A stretch of 64,000 nt of DNA from Cryomorphaceae bacterium (lineage in GTDB: Bacteria; Bacteroidota; Bacteroidia; Flavobacteriales; UBA7430): contig BOWN01000002.1 of the NCBI GenBank assembly GCA_019649675.1, positions 427,704 through 491,703 on the forward strand, written 5' to 3'. Below are positions 16,886-28,900 of the stretch, in pieces; the first letter of the stretch is position 1; every line of letters begins with the position of its first letter. The notes below the pieces were generated by a model, which was given only the letters and a program-made list of their open reading frames with translations, was not told the DNA's origin and searched no databases. Both the position numbers and the translations under genes were made by a program.

Positions 16886-18716
16886 TTAAAGCTTAGCTAA
16901 CTCAGGGTGGCACCTGAAGAGAGTATCTACTCTTTTTTCCACTTCATCATCTAATTGTAGTGGTGGCGCATGGTGAGGTTTAATCCTGATGTCAATCATC
17001 AAACTTCCTTTACAAGCCCAATGTTTGTATTTGTAAAAGAATCGATTCCATAAATATCGTGTGAAGGGTTGGCTCTGGTAAAAGTAGTCCACAAAAGTTA
17101 TTATATGTTTCTGCAACAAAATCAGCATCATCACACATCAAAATTAGAGGAATAGATTGAACATTTCTACCTAAATATTTTTTAAAGAAATCGCCCAATC
17201 AACCATTTCAATTTGGGCTTTATCGTAGCTTTCAAAAGCAGTACAGGAAACAGCTAAAATTCCAGAAGCAACGAATTTAACATTGGTAATTCCATCAGGC
17301 AAAGGATTTCAGGCTCAAAATCTTGAATCAAAGTCCTAATAGATTCTCCTGCAGCAGCAATCACTAATTTCGAACCTGTATTTAATCCTTCTCCAGAATA
17401 GTCAAGTGTATCAATACTGGTCTTTGTATAAAAATGCAAATCTCTTTCCCAATTTACACGCTCTAAAATATGTTGTAAAAAGCTTGTTCATCATCAATAT
17501 TCAAGTTTTTATCATCTTCTTCAGCGGCTATAAATAAGAACTTCGCCAAAGACATTTGCCCAAAACCTAAAATATGATTGGCTTGTGTTAAAATCTCTGC
17601 AGGCTGCCTTTGTTTAATATAAGGCGTATAACGCTCTGACCCTATTGCAAAAAGAAGAGGATGAACGCCTGAAGCATCAACAGCATGAACAGCCTTTACA
17701 CCTGGCAACTCTAGTTTGACAGTTTCTCCTGCCAATTCGTGAATCATTGCACCAAAGCTGGTATCTTCTTGTGGTGGTCTTCCAACCACAGTAAAAGGCC
17801 AAATAGCGTCTTTTTTATGATAGACTTTATGAACTTTCATGACGGGAAAATCATGTTTCAAACTGTAATAACCTAAATGATCTCCAAAAGGGCCTTCAGG
17901 CTTAACATCATGAGGCATCACCTCTCCAGTAATGACAAAATCTGCATCCGCACATACCGTATAACCATCTTCTATAAAGTAACGAATTCTTTTACCACCA
18001 AGCATACCTGCAAAAGCAAATTCGGGTAAACCCTCTGGCAAAGGCATTACCGCAGAAAAGCTTAATGAAGGTGGCCCACCAACAAAAATACTAACTTTAA
18101 GGGGTTGACCTTTAGCATTTGCTTTAGACTGATGAACACCAATGCCACGATGAATTTGATAATGCAGTCCTATTTCTTCATTTTGTTTGTAATCATTACC
18201 ACCTAATTGAATTCGATACATCCCCATATTCGATTTCATCCACCCAGGTTGCTCAACATCTTCAGTATAAACTATTGGAAGAGTAATAAAAGGACCTCCA
18301 TCTTTTTTCCAACAAGTAATTTGTGGTAATTTATCAATTGTAGTTTCAACAAATGCAGCCCGACGCTTTGACACCTTTTTGGCAAGGCATTATATAGATG
18401 TTTAGGCGTAGATAGGTATTTCAAAGGCTTTTTAAAGCCAGCATAGGATCTTTCTTAGCAAAGCAATATTTTGGACCATTTCCATGGTATCTCTAAATAA
18501 AAACCTTGAACGATTTATATCTCCAAAGAGATTAGATAAGGCTTTAAACTCACAACCTTTTATATTTTCAAAAAGAATTGCTGGTGCCCCTTTTTTATAT
18601 GCCCGCAATTGAATCGAAGACATCTCTAAATAAGGGTCAACCTCTTCCTTAATTCGGATCAATTGACCTGTTTTATCAAGATCCCTAACACAAGATTCTA
18701 AACTTTTATAAGCCAT
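16886..18716 (-). CDS. UbiD-family (prenylated-FMN-dependent) decarboxylase, multiply frameshifted
   Basis: Five reading-frame pieces form one protein of about 610 residues. The start is the ATG at 18716 (MAYKSLESCVRDLDKTGQLI; the upstream in-frame start at 18731 is less likely). The first piece has EVDPYLEMSSIQLRAYKKGA and FKALSNLFGDINRSRFLF. The central intact piece (18374-17463) has FITLPIVYTEDVEQPGWMKS, NMGMYRIQLGGNDYKQNEEI, HYQIHRGIGVHQ, VKPEGPFGDHLGYYSLKHDF and VVGRPPQEDTSFGAMIHELA, matching UbiD substrate, metal and cofactor regions. The end has WACKGSLMIDIRIKPHHAPP. UbiD enzymes decarboxylate aromatic acids using prenylated FMN; a quinone-pathway role is plausible but unproven. At least four indels are needed. 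It precedes nos by 23 bp. Confidence 0.88.
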
Positions 18717-18892
18717 TATTAATATTTGCACAAAGATAAGTATTAATGCAGCCTAATTGAATAAAGAATAAAATTTTTTAAAGTATAATAACTCCTAAAT
18801 TATCTTAAAAAAAGAGACGATTCAATAAGAAATATTGGTTTTAAAATACATGCAACAAAAGAAAAAATCACTTTTAGAGGGGATATAATTAT

Positions 18893-20014
18893 TTATTGAA
18901 ACATTTCTTTGACTTTATCAAAAAATGACTTGTTGATTTTATCTGGGTCTGGTTTAAAGCTATCCTCATCTTTACATCCCTCAAAGAAAGCTCTTTGTTT
19001 CTTATCAATATTTTGAGGTGTCCAGACATTAACATGAACCAATAAATCTCCGGTGCCATAACTATTCACACTTGGGAGTCCTTTACCTCTAAGACGTAAG
19101 ATTTTACCAGACTGAATACCTTTATCTAATGATATCTTAACTTTAGAAGATATGGTTTGAATTTCTGGATTACATCCTAAAACTGCATCGGAAAAACTGA
19201 TATACAAATCATAATGTAGATTTTTACCATCACGTTTTAAGTTCTCGTGAGGAATTTCTTCAATTAGAACAATTAGATCACCAGCAATACCATCTAAAGG
19301 AGCATAATTTCCTTTACCTGAAACTGACAACTGCATGCCATCCTCTACTCCAGCAGGAATTTTAATGCTAACAGTATCTTCTTTATTAATCATACCATTA
19401 GCATCAGATCCAGAAGGTCTATGATCTATAATTTTCCCAAGACCTCTACATACAGAACATGTAGAAGAAGTTTGCATTCTTCCAAGTGGAGTATTTACTA
19501 TTTGAACGCTTTGTCCTGAGCCGTTACAATTTGAACAAGTTTTGTAGGTAACACCATCAGCAATAATCAGTCTTCTAACTTTTATTTTTTTCTCAACACC
19601 ATTAGCAATATCTTCAAGTGTGAGTTTAACCCGAACTCTTAAATTAGATCCTCGACTACGACGTCTACCACCTCTTGAGCCACCAAATCCGCCACCACCA
19701 AAAGCAGACCCAAAAATATCTCCAAACTGACTGAAGATATCGTCCATATTCATTCCTCCAGCTCCGAAGCCTCCACCAAAACCACCACCTTCAAGACCGG
19801 CATGGCCATATTGATCATACCGCGCTCTTTTATCAGGATTACTAAGGACCTCATAAGCTTCTGCTGCTTCCTTAAATTTAGACTCAGCACCTTTATCATT
19901 GGGGTTCTTATCTGGATGGTACTTGATAGCTAACTTTCTGTATGCCTTCTTAAGCTCTTTATCAGTGGCACTTTTACCAACCCCTAATACTTCGTAATAA
20001 TCTCTTTTAGCCAT
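18893..20014 (-). CDS. dnaJ: Chaperone DnaJ, variant with reduced zinc-finger region
   Basis: DnaJ delivers unfolded proteins to DnaK and stimulates its ATPase. The 373-residue product has an N-terminal J domain with HPD ([19 protein letters not shown]), a Gly/Phe-rich linker ([17 protein letters not shown]), a zinc region, and two C-terminal substrate-binding beta domains ([39 protein letters not shown]). Only two CxxCxGxG motifs are present, CSNCNGSG and CSVCRGLG, instead of four, so only one zinc site can form; the positions normally holding the outer motifs read [12 protein letters not shown] and HRPSGSDAN. It follows grpE by 8 bp, forming a grpE-dnaJ operon. Confidence 0.95.
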   Translation of the reverse strand: MAKRDYYEVLGVGKSATDKELKKAYRKLAIKYHPDKNPNDKGAESKFKEAAEAYEVLSNPDKRARYDQYGHAGLEGGGFGGGFGAGGMNMDDIFSQFGDIFGSAFGGGGFGGSRGGRRRSRGSNLRVRVKLTLEDIANGVEKKIKVRRLIIADGVTYKTCSNCNGSGQSVQIVNTPLGRMQTSSTCSVCRGLGKIIDHRPSGSDANGMINKEDTVSIKIPAGVEDGMQLSVSGKGNYAPLDGIAGDLIVLIEEIPHENLKRDGKNLHYDLYISFSDAVLGCNPEIQTISSKVKISLDKGIQSGKILRLRGKGLPSVNSYGTGDLLVHVNVWTPQNIDKKQRAFFEGCKDEDSFKPDPDKINKSFFDKVKEMFQ

Positions 20015-20022
20015 TGCTATGA

Positions 20023-20583
20023 TTATTGTCCAACTACAACTTTTGCGTAGCGAATTACTTTATCATTTAAAAAATATCCTTTCTCCGTTTCATCAATTAC
20101 TTTCCCCTTCTGATCATCAGATGGTGCTGGAATTTGAGTTATTGCTTCATGAAAATCAGTATCAAAATCCTTACCTACAGATGAGTCCATCGACTTCAAA
20201 CCTTTTTGCTCAAGCACACCAAGAAGTTTAGAGTGAATCAAATCAAAACCTTTTTGAAGTTCATGAGTATCCTTGACATCTTCTCTATGCTTTGTAGCTC
20301 TGTCAAAATCATCTAAAATGGGCAACATGGCCTCAAAAAACTCTACACCTGCATTTCTAAATAAATCAATACGCTCTTTAGCAGTTCTTTTTTTGAAGTT
20401 TTCGAATTCAGCAAACAATCTAATCTGCTTATCTTTTAATACATCAACTTCTTGTTGTAATTGATCTTCACGACTAGGTTCAGCAACCTCTTCTTGACCA
20501 AGAACTTGTTCATCAGTATTAACTTCTTTTCCTTTCATTTCTTGGACTTCTTCATTATCTTTTTTAAGTCTTTTCTTTGGCAT
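20023..20583 (-). CDS. grpE: Nucleotide exchange factor GrpE
   Basis: GrpE releases ADP from DnaK. From the ATG at 20583 ([20 protein letters not shown]) the product is about 186 residues; an upstream in-frame start at 20649 is less likely because the added residues are not GrpE-like. It has a charged N-terminus, a long coiled coil ([20 protein letters not shown], then [18 protein letters not shown]), the core [20 protein letters not shown], and the C-terminal beta domain [40 protein letters not shown]. It is the first gene of the grpE-dnaJ pair. I see no CIRCE element upstream. Confidence 0.95.
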   Translation of the reverse strand: MPKKRLKKDNEEVQEMKGKEVNTDEQVLGQEEVAEPSREDQLQQEVDVLKDKQIRLFAEFENFKKRTAKERIDLFRNAGVEFFEAMLPILDDFDRATKHREDVKDTHELQKGFDLIHSKLLGVLEQKGLKSMDSSVGKDFDTDFHEAITQIPAPSDDQKGKVIDETEKGYFLNDKVIRYAKVVVGQ

Positions 20584-20763
20584 ATTAACAATGTTAAAAT
20601 ATTTACGATATATCTTGCAAATTGTTTGCCATATCAATTTATATGACACAATGGCGTAAAAGTAAAAAAAATCAAGTAGAGTTGACGTATTTTACATAGT
20701 TGAACAAAATGAATTAAGAGGAAGAATAAAACATATCTAAACCTAGAACAAACATCTCAAATA

Positions 20764-21339
20764 CTACTTTGTCAATCGCTTAATGGTAGCATAAAGTGCA
20801 GGTCCTTTAAGATCTTTGGCTATAATAACTCCTTTTTCATCAATTAGAAAATTACTAGGGATACTGTTAACATGGTATTGTTTAACAACCTCAGAATCCC
20901 AGCCTTTCAATTCGCTACCATGAAATTCCCAAACCAATCCGTCATCCATAATAGCATCAAGCCAATCCTGTTTGGCATTATCTTGTTTTGGATTTCCTCT
21001 TCGATCTGTCAATCCATCTAAAGAAATACTAACTACCTCAAATCCATTAGCTGACTTGAAATTTGCATGACTAAATTTATCATATATAGAAACAATATGC
21101 GGATTATCTCTTCGACAAGGCCCGCACCATGAAGCCCAAAAATCAAGTAAAACAACTTTACCTTTGAAATCAGAAAGTTTAAAAGAAGTTCCATCAGGAG
21201 ATTCTAAAGAAAAAGCCGGTGCCTTATCTCCAATATTCAAACCACCATATTGATATCCAAAAATGGAAGTTTTTCCAAAAATAAAGCTAAAAGAAAAACA
21301 TATACTTAGAATTAAAAATGGGTAAACTATTCGTTTCAT
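20764..21339 (-). CDS. TlpA-like thiol-disulfide oxidoreductase (exported)
   Basis: The 191-residue product has an N-terminal hydrophobic segment (YPFLILSICFSFSFIFG) that acts as a signal peptide or anchor, then an AhpC/TSA-type thioredoxin fold: GDKAPAFSLESPDGTSFKLS, the redox motif DFWASWCGPCRRDNPH (Cys72 and Cys75), VVSISLDGLTDRRGNPKQDN, and the cis-proline loop VNSIPSNFLIDEKGVIIAKD. It should act in the periplasm as a disulfide reductase. Unlike the TlpA-like lipoprotein at 8512 it lacks a DUF4369 domain. It lies 17 bp downstream of murA on the same strand. Confidence 0.9.
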   Translation of the reverse strand: MKRIVYPFLILSICFSFSFIFGKTSIFGYQYGGLNIGDKAPAFSLESPDGTSFKLSDFKGKVVLLDFWASWCGPCRRDNPHIVSIYDKFSHANFKSANGFEVVSISLDGLTDRRGNPKQDNAKQDWLDAIMDDGLVWEFHGSELKGWDSEVVKQYHVNSIPSNFLIDEKGVIIAKDLKGPALYATIKRLTK

Positions 21340-21356
21340 ATTAGTTTATTTTTACT

Positions 21357-22664
21357 CTAATTAAATCTTGTAATGTCAGCACCAATTGCTTTTAAACGAG
21401 CCTCTATATCTTCATAACCTCTATCAATCTGCTCAATATTATGAATGGTACTTTCACCATCTGCTGATAGCGCAGCAATCAGCAAAGACACACCTGCACG
21501 AATATCAGGTGAAGTCATAACGGTAGGCTTCAACTTACTCTTTCTATCTAAGCCTATTACAGTTGCTCTATGAGGATCACAAAGAATAATTTGCGCACCC
21601 ATATCTATCAATTTATCTGTAAAGAACAAGCGGCTTTCAAACATTTTTTGATGAATCAAAACAGAACCTCTAGCTTGTGTCGCTACTACCAAAATAATAC
21701 TTAATAAATCGGGCGTAAATCCAGGCCAAGGTGCATCAGATATATTCATAATAGAACCGTCAATAAAACTTTCTATCTCATAGTATTCTTGAGGAGGAAC
21801 AAAAATATCATCCCCCCTTCTTTCAAGTTGTATACCAAGTTTTCTAAATGTTGCAGGAATAACACCCAATTCATCATATGCAACATCTTTGATGGTCAAT
21901 TCAGACTGGGTCATGGCTGCAAGTCCTATCCATGAACCTATTTCAATCATATCGGGAAGTAAACGATGTTCACAGCCCCCAAGTTTATCTACTCCTTCAA
22001 TAAGCAGTAAATTAGATCCTATTCCAGAAATTTTACCACCCATGCGATTAATCATCTTACATAGCTGTTGCAAGTAAGGCTCACAAGCTGCATTGTAAAT
22101 AGTTGTTTTACCTTTTGCCAAGCAGGCCGCCATTACAATATTTGCCGTACCAGTTACTGAAGCTTCTTCTAGAAGCATAAATGTTCCTGTGAGTTCTTTA
22201 GCATTTATTTGAAAAAATCCATTTTTATCATCGTAATTAAATTCTGCTCCAAGTTTTTCAAAACCTATAAAGTGAGTATCTAATCTTCGGCGACCAATTT
22301 TATCTCCACCAGGGCGCGGTATCGCAGCTTCACCAAAGCGAGCAAGAAGTGGGCCCACAATCATGATAGAGCCCCTAAGCCGACCACCTTTATCTCTAAA
22401 ATTATCACTGGAAAGATGTTCTAAATTAATTTGATCAGCTTGAAAACTGTAAGAACCTTTTCCAAGCTTCTCTACTTTAACCCCTAAGTCAACAAGTATT
22501 TCAATAAGTTTATTTACATCAGTAATATCTGGAATATTACTGATAAAAACTTTCTCAGAGGTCAAAAGTACAGCACTAAGAATCTGTAAGGCTTCATTTT
22601 TGGCACCTTGAGGTGTGATTTGTCCGTGGAGCTTTTTACCTCCTTTTATTTTGAATGATGCCAT
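21357..22664 (-). CDS. murA: UDP-N-acetylglucosamine 1-carboxyvinyltransferase with Asp at the fosfomycin site
   Basis: MurA transfers enolpyruvate to UDP-GlcNAc, the first committed step of peptidoglycan synthesis. The 435-residue product has FKIKGGKKLHGQITPQGAKN, the catalytic-loop segment IPRPGGDKIGRRRLDTHFIG, EASVTGTANIVMAACLAKG, DMIEIGSWIGLAAMTQSELT, DISDAPWPGFTPDLLS-like residues (NISDAPWPGFTPDLLSIILV) and ESRLFFTDKLIDMGAQI. The loop residue equivalent to E. coli Cys115 is Asp121 (PGGDKIG), a substitution known from Mycobacterium and Chlamydia to block fosfomycin alkylation. It sits 6 bp after the DUF4290 gene and before a TlpA gene. Confidence 0.96.
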   Translation of the reverse strand: MASFKIKGGKKLHGQITPQGAKNEALQILSAVLLTSEKVFISNIPDITDVNKLIEILVDLGVKVEKLGKGSYSFQADQINLEHLSSDNFRDKGGRLRGSIMIVGPLLARFGEAAIPRPGGDKIGRRRLDTHFIGFEKLGAEFNYDDKNGFFQINAKELTGTFMLLEEASVTGTANIVMAACLAKGKTTIYNAACEPYLQQLCKMINRMGGKISGIGSNLLLIEGVDKLGGCEHRLLPDMIEIGSWIGLAAMTQSELTIKDVAYDELGVIPATFRKLGIQLERRGDDIFVPPQEYYEIESFIDGSIMNISDAPWPGFTPDLLSIILVVATQARGSVLIHQKMFESRLFFTDKLIDMGAQIILCDPHRATVIGLDRKSKLKPTVMTSPDIRAGVSLLIAALSADGESTIHNIEQIDRGYEDIEARLKAIGADITRFN

Positions 22665-22670
22665 CTTAGT

Positions 22671-23278
22671 TTACCTTCTTTTTCCTTGATTACGTCCTCT
22701 ACTGAAATTCTTTTTGTAATTTTTCTGTGTCTTTACATCAGAGAAAGAGGATAGCTTAAAAGTCTCTTTCATACTTAATTTATCATCTGACATTTGACTT
22801 AGATGCTTTAATATCACCTCATCTTCCACATTGGCTTTATTCCATGTTAGGTAGCATTTTTTCATATGATTAGCAATAGTGAATACCAAAAATCTTTGTA
22901 CTCACCATCATCCAAATCTATGGTCCTTTTTATCATTAGAGGTAATATTTTACCGTAGTGACGGAATTTAATACTGTTATCAGAATATTTTAACATTTCA
23001 GGCTTTTCCTCAAAAGACTCTTTTGAAGGTCTATCATACGGTGAATCGACATCTAAGTGAAAGTCTGACATAATAAATAGATGGTCCCATAACTTATGTT
23101 TAAAATCAGGCACATCTCTGAGATGTGGATTTAAATTTCCCAACACTTCGATTATAGATTTTGCTTGATGATTTCTTTTTTCACGGTCTTCGATATTTAT
23201 AATCGAGTGAACCATTTTTTGCACATTCCTTCCGTATTCAGGAATGATTAATTTTGATAGACTGGTATTGTATTCCAT
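22671..23278 (-). CDS. DUF4290 domain protein, single frameshift
   Basis: The N-terminal piece (23278-22862) reads MEYNTSLSKLIIPEYGRNVQ, IEDREKRNHQAKSIIEVLGN, NPHLRDVPDFKHKLWDHLFI, and KFRHYGKILPLMIKRTIDLD. It should continue YKDFLVFTIANHMKKCYLTW into the second piece (22889-22671), which ends in a basic tail KTQKNYKKNFSRGRNQGKRR. One missing T in the T run of GATTTTTGG (near 22883) explains the break; the repaired protein has about 202 residues. This matches DUF4290, a Bacteroidota-specific family of unknown function found immediately upstream of murA. The linkage suggests a cell-envelope or nucleic-acid role (basic tail), which is inference. Confidence 0.85.
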
Positions 23279-23288
23279 TCAATTGTAA

Positions 23289-25610
23289 TTATTTGAGAAT
23301 GTTGAGTTTTGCGAATTTTGCTAGGAGTGTCTTCTCACCTAGGCCTGTAAAGTTAACGCTAATTTTTTTATTGGCACCCTCTCCTTCTAATTTACATATA
23401 ACTCCAATTCCAAATCGATCATGCTCAACTTTCATTCCTTCTTCATATGAATAATCTGTATATTCTCGAGAATGTGAGTTATTATTAATTTTTTGAGATT
23501 TCGAGGAACAAAAGTTGGTTTAGATTTTTGTATTGTAAGCTTTTTTTATCGTTAGGTTTATTAAAACGGGATGGCACAATGCTTTTATAATACTTTGTAT
23601 TACTTTGTTTTGTATGGGTTTAATTGCTGGATTTACATTAATAAAATTTGCATCAATATATTTATTGTCAATTTCCTCTATAAACCTACTCGGTTCACAG
23701 TCAATTAAATTACCCCATCTGTAGCGGGTTAATGCATAACTTAAAGTAGCTCTTTTTTCTGCTCTTGTCAAAGCGACATAAAACAAGCGCCTTTCTTCCT
23801 CAAGATCCGTACGTGATGTCATTGACATCTGTGAAGGAAATAAATTTTCTTCTAAGCCAACTATATAAACGTAGGGAAATTCTAAACCTTTGGACTGGTG
23901 AATGGTCATTAAGGAAACATGATTTCCATCATCATCAACTTCTTTATCTGCGTCAGTAAGCAATGCTATATCCTCTAAATAATATGATAAGCTTGTATTG
24001 CGCTGATCTTCTGGTTTTTCATTTTCCTGATTTACAAATTCATTTATACCATTCAAAAGTTCTTGTAAGTTTTCATATCTACTAATTCCTTCTGGTGTTT
24101 TATCTATTTGCATTTCCCTTAACATTCCAGATTGTTTGGCAATATAGGTAGCAACTTCAAAAGCATCCTTTTCTTTTACCATAACTTGAAAACTTTTGAT
24201 AAGTACTGCAAAGTTGTCAACTTTTGCTTTACTCCCAGCATTTAATCCAGTATTTTCAAAGTTGATATTTTCCACAATTCCCCAAAGTGTTTTTTCCTGT
24301 TCACTAGCTGTAAGTGTCATTCTATCAATAGAGCTGTTACCAATTCCTCTTTTAGGATAGTTGATAATTCTTCTTAAGGCTTCTTCGTCTATGGGATTTG
24401 ATGCTACTCGAAAATATGCCATCATGTCTTTAACCTCTTTTCTTTGATAAAACGACAATCCTCCATAAATTCTGTAAGGTATAGATCTTTTTCTCAACGC
24501 CTCTTCCATACTACGAGACTGCGCATTGGTTCGGTAAAGAATTGCAAAGTTATGATTGGCTTCCTGATTTCTTAGTTTTATTTCCTGAATATTTGAAGCA
24601 ACAATAACAGCTTCATCGCTATCAGTCAATGCTCTATTCAACTTAATCTTATCACCTAAATCATTAGAAGTCCATACTTCTTTATCAAGTTGGTCCTTAT
24701 TTTTACTGATAACACTATTTGCAGCACTCACAATATTTTTTGTAGACCTATAATTTTGCTCTAGCTTAATCAATTTGACATCAGAATAATCACTTTTAAA
24801 ATTAAGTATGTTTCGGATATTAGCTCCACGAAAAGAATATATACTCTGTGCATCATCTCCAACTACACATATATTTTCATTTAAGGCAGCTAAGGCTTTC
24901 ACTATTAAATATTGTGAATGATTGGTATCTTGATACTCATCAACAAGAACATATTGAAAACGGTGCTGATACTTATGTAAAACATCAGGATGTCTAAATA
25001 AAAGCTCATTAGTCTTTAACAATAAATCATCAAAATCCATTGCTCCAGATTTAAAACAATCTTTTACATACCTTTCATAAATAGCACCCATTTGAGGTCG
25101 GTGTGCAGAATCATCTTGTGTTTTTAATTCAGTGTTATTATTGTATGCTTTAACAGTAATCAAATTATTTTTGAATGATGTTATCCTAGACTGAACGATA
25201 TTAACTTTATAGATATCTGTATCCAGATTCATCTCTTTAATAATTCGTCTTAATAAGGCTTTTGAATCATCTGTATCATAAATGGTAAAATTAGATGGGT
25301 AGCCAAGTTTATCTGCTTCGTATCTTAATATTTTAGCAAATACAGAGTGGAAAGTTCCCATCCATATATTCTTTGCTTCAAGTCCAACTATGTTCTCAAT
25401 ACGTTCTTTCATCTCTTTTGCGGCTTTATTTGTAAAAGTTAAAGAGAGAATATTAAAGGGATCTACACCATTTTTAAGCAAATGCACAATACGATATATA
25501 AGCACACGTGTCTTTCCTGAGCCTGCTCCCGCAATAACCATTAATGGACCTGATATATATTCTACAGCTTTCCGCTGTGATACATTTAAATGGTCTAGAT
25601 AATTATTCAT
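23289..25610 (-). CDS. UvrD/PcrA-type superfamily 1 DNA helicase, frameshifted near the 3' end
   Basis: The first 650 codons are intact: Walker A VIAGAGSGKTRVLIYRI, LSLTFTNKAAKEMKERI, Walker B VLVDEYQDTNHSQYLI, VVGDDAQSIYSFRGANIRNI, KLEQNYRSTKNI, and VSLMTIHQSKGLEFPYVYIV, ALTRAEKRATLSYA. This is a full UvrD/PcrA/Rep motor for nucleotide-excision and replication-fork repair. Near 23590-23500 at least three homopolymer deletions break the frame. Downstream frames restore the expected tail: SKPTFVPRN, SREYTDYSYEEGMKVEHDRF, GIGVICKLEGEGANKKISVN, LLAKFAKLNIL, ending at 23289. The full length is about 775 residues. Divergent from the giant secreted protein gene. Confidence 0.93.
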
Positions 25611-25915
25611 GAGTTTGACACTTTAACATATAGGAATTTATTTTTTTCGAACTATCATTTTTTTCTCTTGTAAACTTCTACAATTTATAGTGTAATTCCA
25701 AGCTCGAAAAGGATTTACATTTATTAGTAAACTGCTAATTTTTTTGTGTGAGTAATAATGGATATTTAACTATGTTATTTACTTTTTAAATATGTTGCTT
25801 CTTTGTAATTATTTAACAATAATCTTGCAATTTAATTACATTAGATTGGTATTTTATTTTTGTAACTAAGATAATTTATTTATAATTATTCAATTGTATA
25901 AAATTTGCATCTCAT
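25611..25915. other. 305-bp intergenic region between divergent genes
   Basis: Very AT-rich DNA separating the helicase gene from the 1287-residue secreted protein. It should carry both promoters. A TATTTTTG box at 25855-25862 matches the Bacteroidota -7 consensus TAnnTTTG on the plus strand, but no TTG is at the right distance upstream (nearest candidates are 27 bases or too close). I see no ORF, repeat or RNA gene in it. Confidence 0.4.
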
Positions 25916-28900
25916 ATGGATATCAAACTAACTATTTTTCACTTCTCTTTCTTGCTATTAGCTATCAACTCCTATGCACAGGATTGTGATGATATAAATA
26001 TAATCACCAATGTTGAAAGCACTTATACGCTTTGTAACAACTCAATAGATCTGAACTTCGCTATTTTAAATCCTGAACAATATGAAACTGTGAATTGGAT
26101 CTTGGAGGATGGTCAATATAACAACAATCAGACTTATGCTAATTTCACTATCAATGAAGTGGGCTTATATACACTAACCATTCAGGCAGAAGATTTAAAT
26201 GGATGTCTAGGTTCTGACCAAATTAATTTTCAAATATTGGAAGGACCGAACACTGAAAATATATCAGCCAATTTAAACTCATCTCTTTCCAATCAAGATT
26301 GTTTAGAAATAGGCACTAGTTTCGAATTAACAACAGAGATAACATCTATATTTTCTCCTTCATTTATATACTGGGAACAAACTGGAATATCAACTCCGGT
26401 AAATTATTCGTTTGATGTTGAGATAGGAAATAATGATGTGATGATCTACCCTATTCAAGTGCAGTTTGATGGGTGTAATGTACCATTGATTTTAGAACAC
26501 CAGTATACCATACAATACGAAACAAGTTTCGATGATGACTATAATGGCGAACTTCTTTGTAAAGACGATAAAATTACTCTTACAAACACATCCCCTAATG
26601 CAAGTTGGGACAATGACTTTGAATGGAATGTAGGAAATGACGTGGAAATTATTTTTGAATCTCAGAATAGTATTGAATTTCTACCTACTAACGGAACATA
26701 TACTTGGGAACTCAATTACAATGGTTCTTGTCCATCATATGATCAAGAAACAGTATCAGTAAACGTTGCAGGGGATAATAATCATGTAACTGCAGAAATA
26801 AATGCTGATGACTTTGAAGATTGTGAGCTACCTTATGATATTAATATAGATGTGCTTTCACCATCTACTGATGATTTATCCTATAATTGGGAATTAAATT
26901 TAGAGAATACATTAATAACATCATCTAATTCAGAAACATTTCAATATCAAATTGTAACAGCAGGAGATTATAATTTAACTCTAGAAGTCTCTGACTATAA
27001 TCTTAGTTGTTCCACAAAAGACTCTATTAAAGTTTCTATAGATGGGCTTAATTTAAACCTTGATATCGAGTCTCTGTATGAATGTAAAAACTACATTTTT
27101 AAGCCGATGGATTTTGCACTAAACAGTTTAGATACAACTATAAATTGCATATGGAAAATTATTGATATGAATAGCGATATAGTTATCACTTCCGAAGTAC
27201 TAAACCCATCTTTGATTATGTCTGAAGTAGGAATGTTTGACCTATCAATCGAACTTTCATCTGACATAAATAATTGTGAAGGTGAAATTTACCTAGATAA
27301 CATTATAGAAATATATGAACCTGAAATAGCACTAGAATTAGATCTTCTAGAAAGTAACAGTTGTTTTAGTGATTCTCAACAAAGCATCGAAAAAACTATT
27401 TATGCCCAATTTGAGGATCCAAATGTAACCATAATAAATTATGAATGGAGCATTAGTTCTGAATCAGGAGTAACTACCATTTCCAGTACTGAAGATGAAA
27501 TCAAACTGAACTTTACAGAAGCTGGAAACTATTTCGTAACATATACTGCTAATATAGAAGGTAGTGATTGTAACTATATAGAAAAAATTGATTTTGGTAT
27601 TGATGCTATGGTAGAAATAAATATGTACCCTATTATTTGTTTAGGAAAGGAATTTAATGCAACTCAAATAGCTAATGTCGCTGTTGGCACGAATACATCT
27701 TTCTTATGGTCTTCACCAGATAATGAACTAGTTATCGCAAGCGCTAATCAAGAAACAACAACCATTATGACAGAAGTAACAGGAGATTATACTTTAGAAT
27801 TAACTGTAACTAACAATTTAGGCTGCTCAGCAAGTGATTTAGTAACTTTAGAAGCTTATGAAGTAGATGCCTTGCTAAATTCTGACCAATCAGGTGAGCT
27901 ATGTAGTCCAGCAATTATAGATCTAGAAAGCTTAAATAACAATTACATTACAAATTACATCTGGAATATTTATGAAGGTAACGAGTCAATGACAACAAAT
28001 GTTACTAATTCTCCAAATTTTAATACTCTATTAAATGAAATAGCTACATACGATATAGAATTAATTGTGTATTCACTTCATGGTTGTAGCGACACTACTC
28101 TTCTAGAGGATTATATTAATACCATTTCTCCACTCCCTTATTTTACATTATCAGATCCAATAATTTCATGTGATTCCGTTTATCAAGACATTATAGATGA
28201 GTCTATTTTTATCGATTCTTATTCGATTAACTATGGTAATGATGATACTTCAAATTACGTCTTAAATGAAATAAACACAACAGAATACCCGTTACCTGGA
28301 ACATCAGCTCCTTCTCAAGATTATTATATCACTCTGAGTGCACAATACAAATTCTGTTTTGCCACTCACACTGAAATCGTATCAATTAATCAACCTGAGC
28401 TACCGCCAGCTCCGATCATTAACTATGTGACCGTTACACCCGAACAAGATGTCATAATTGAATTGTCTTTAGAAAGTCTGGTTGATAATTTAAACACAAT
28501 AGATTTGTATCATGAAACTTCTGGCTCTAGTTCCTGGAGTTTAATAAATTCTTCAAGTCAGATTCTTTCTAATCAAACTTCACATGACACACCTACTAAT
28601 CAAGTGAATCATTATACTGCTGTTCAACAAGATAGCTGTGCACAATTCTCTGACAGCTCAATTGTTCACTCTTCTATATTACTAAACTCACTAAGTACTT
28701 CTCCCCAAACTATCAACTTAAATTGGACCAATTATAATGGTTGGGATTCGGTAGCATCTTACAACATCTTTAGATCTGAAGAAGACACGGAATACCTTCT
28801 TCACGATTCTGTAGGAGGGGATATTTTGAGCTACAAAGACACAAATTTATGCAATGTACTTTATAGTTATTATGTTGTTGCAAATCACCCAATATATGAT

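Noticed and set aside
20019-20231. Plus-strand ORF opposite grpE
   Set aside because: It lies wholly antisense to an intact, well-conserved grpE gene and has no recognisable features.
20584-20763. Search for a CIRCE/HrcA operator before grpE
   Set aside because: No TTAGCACTC-N9-GAGTGCTAA-like repeat is present; only weak AT-rich symmetry is seen.
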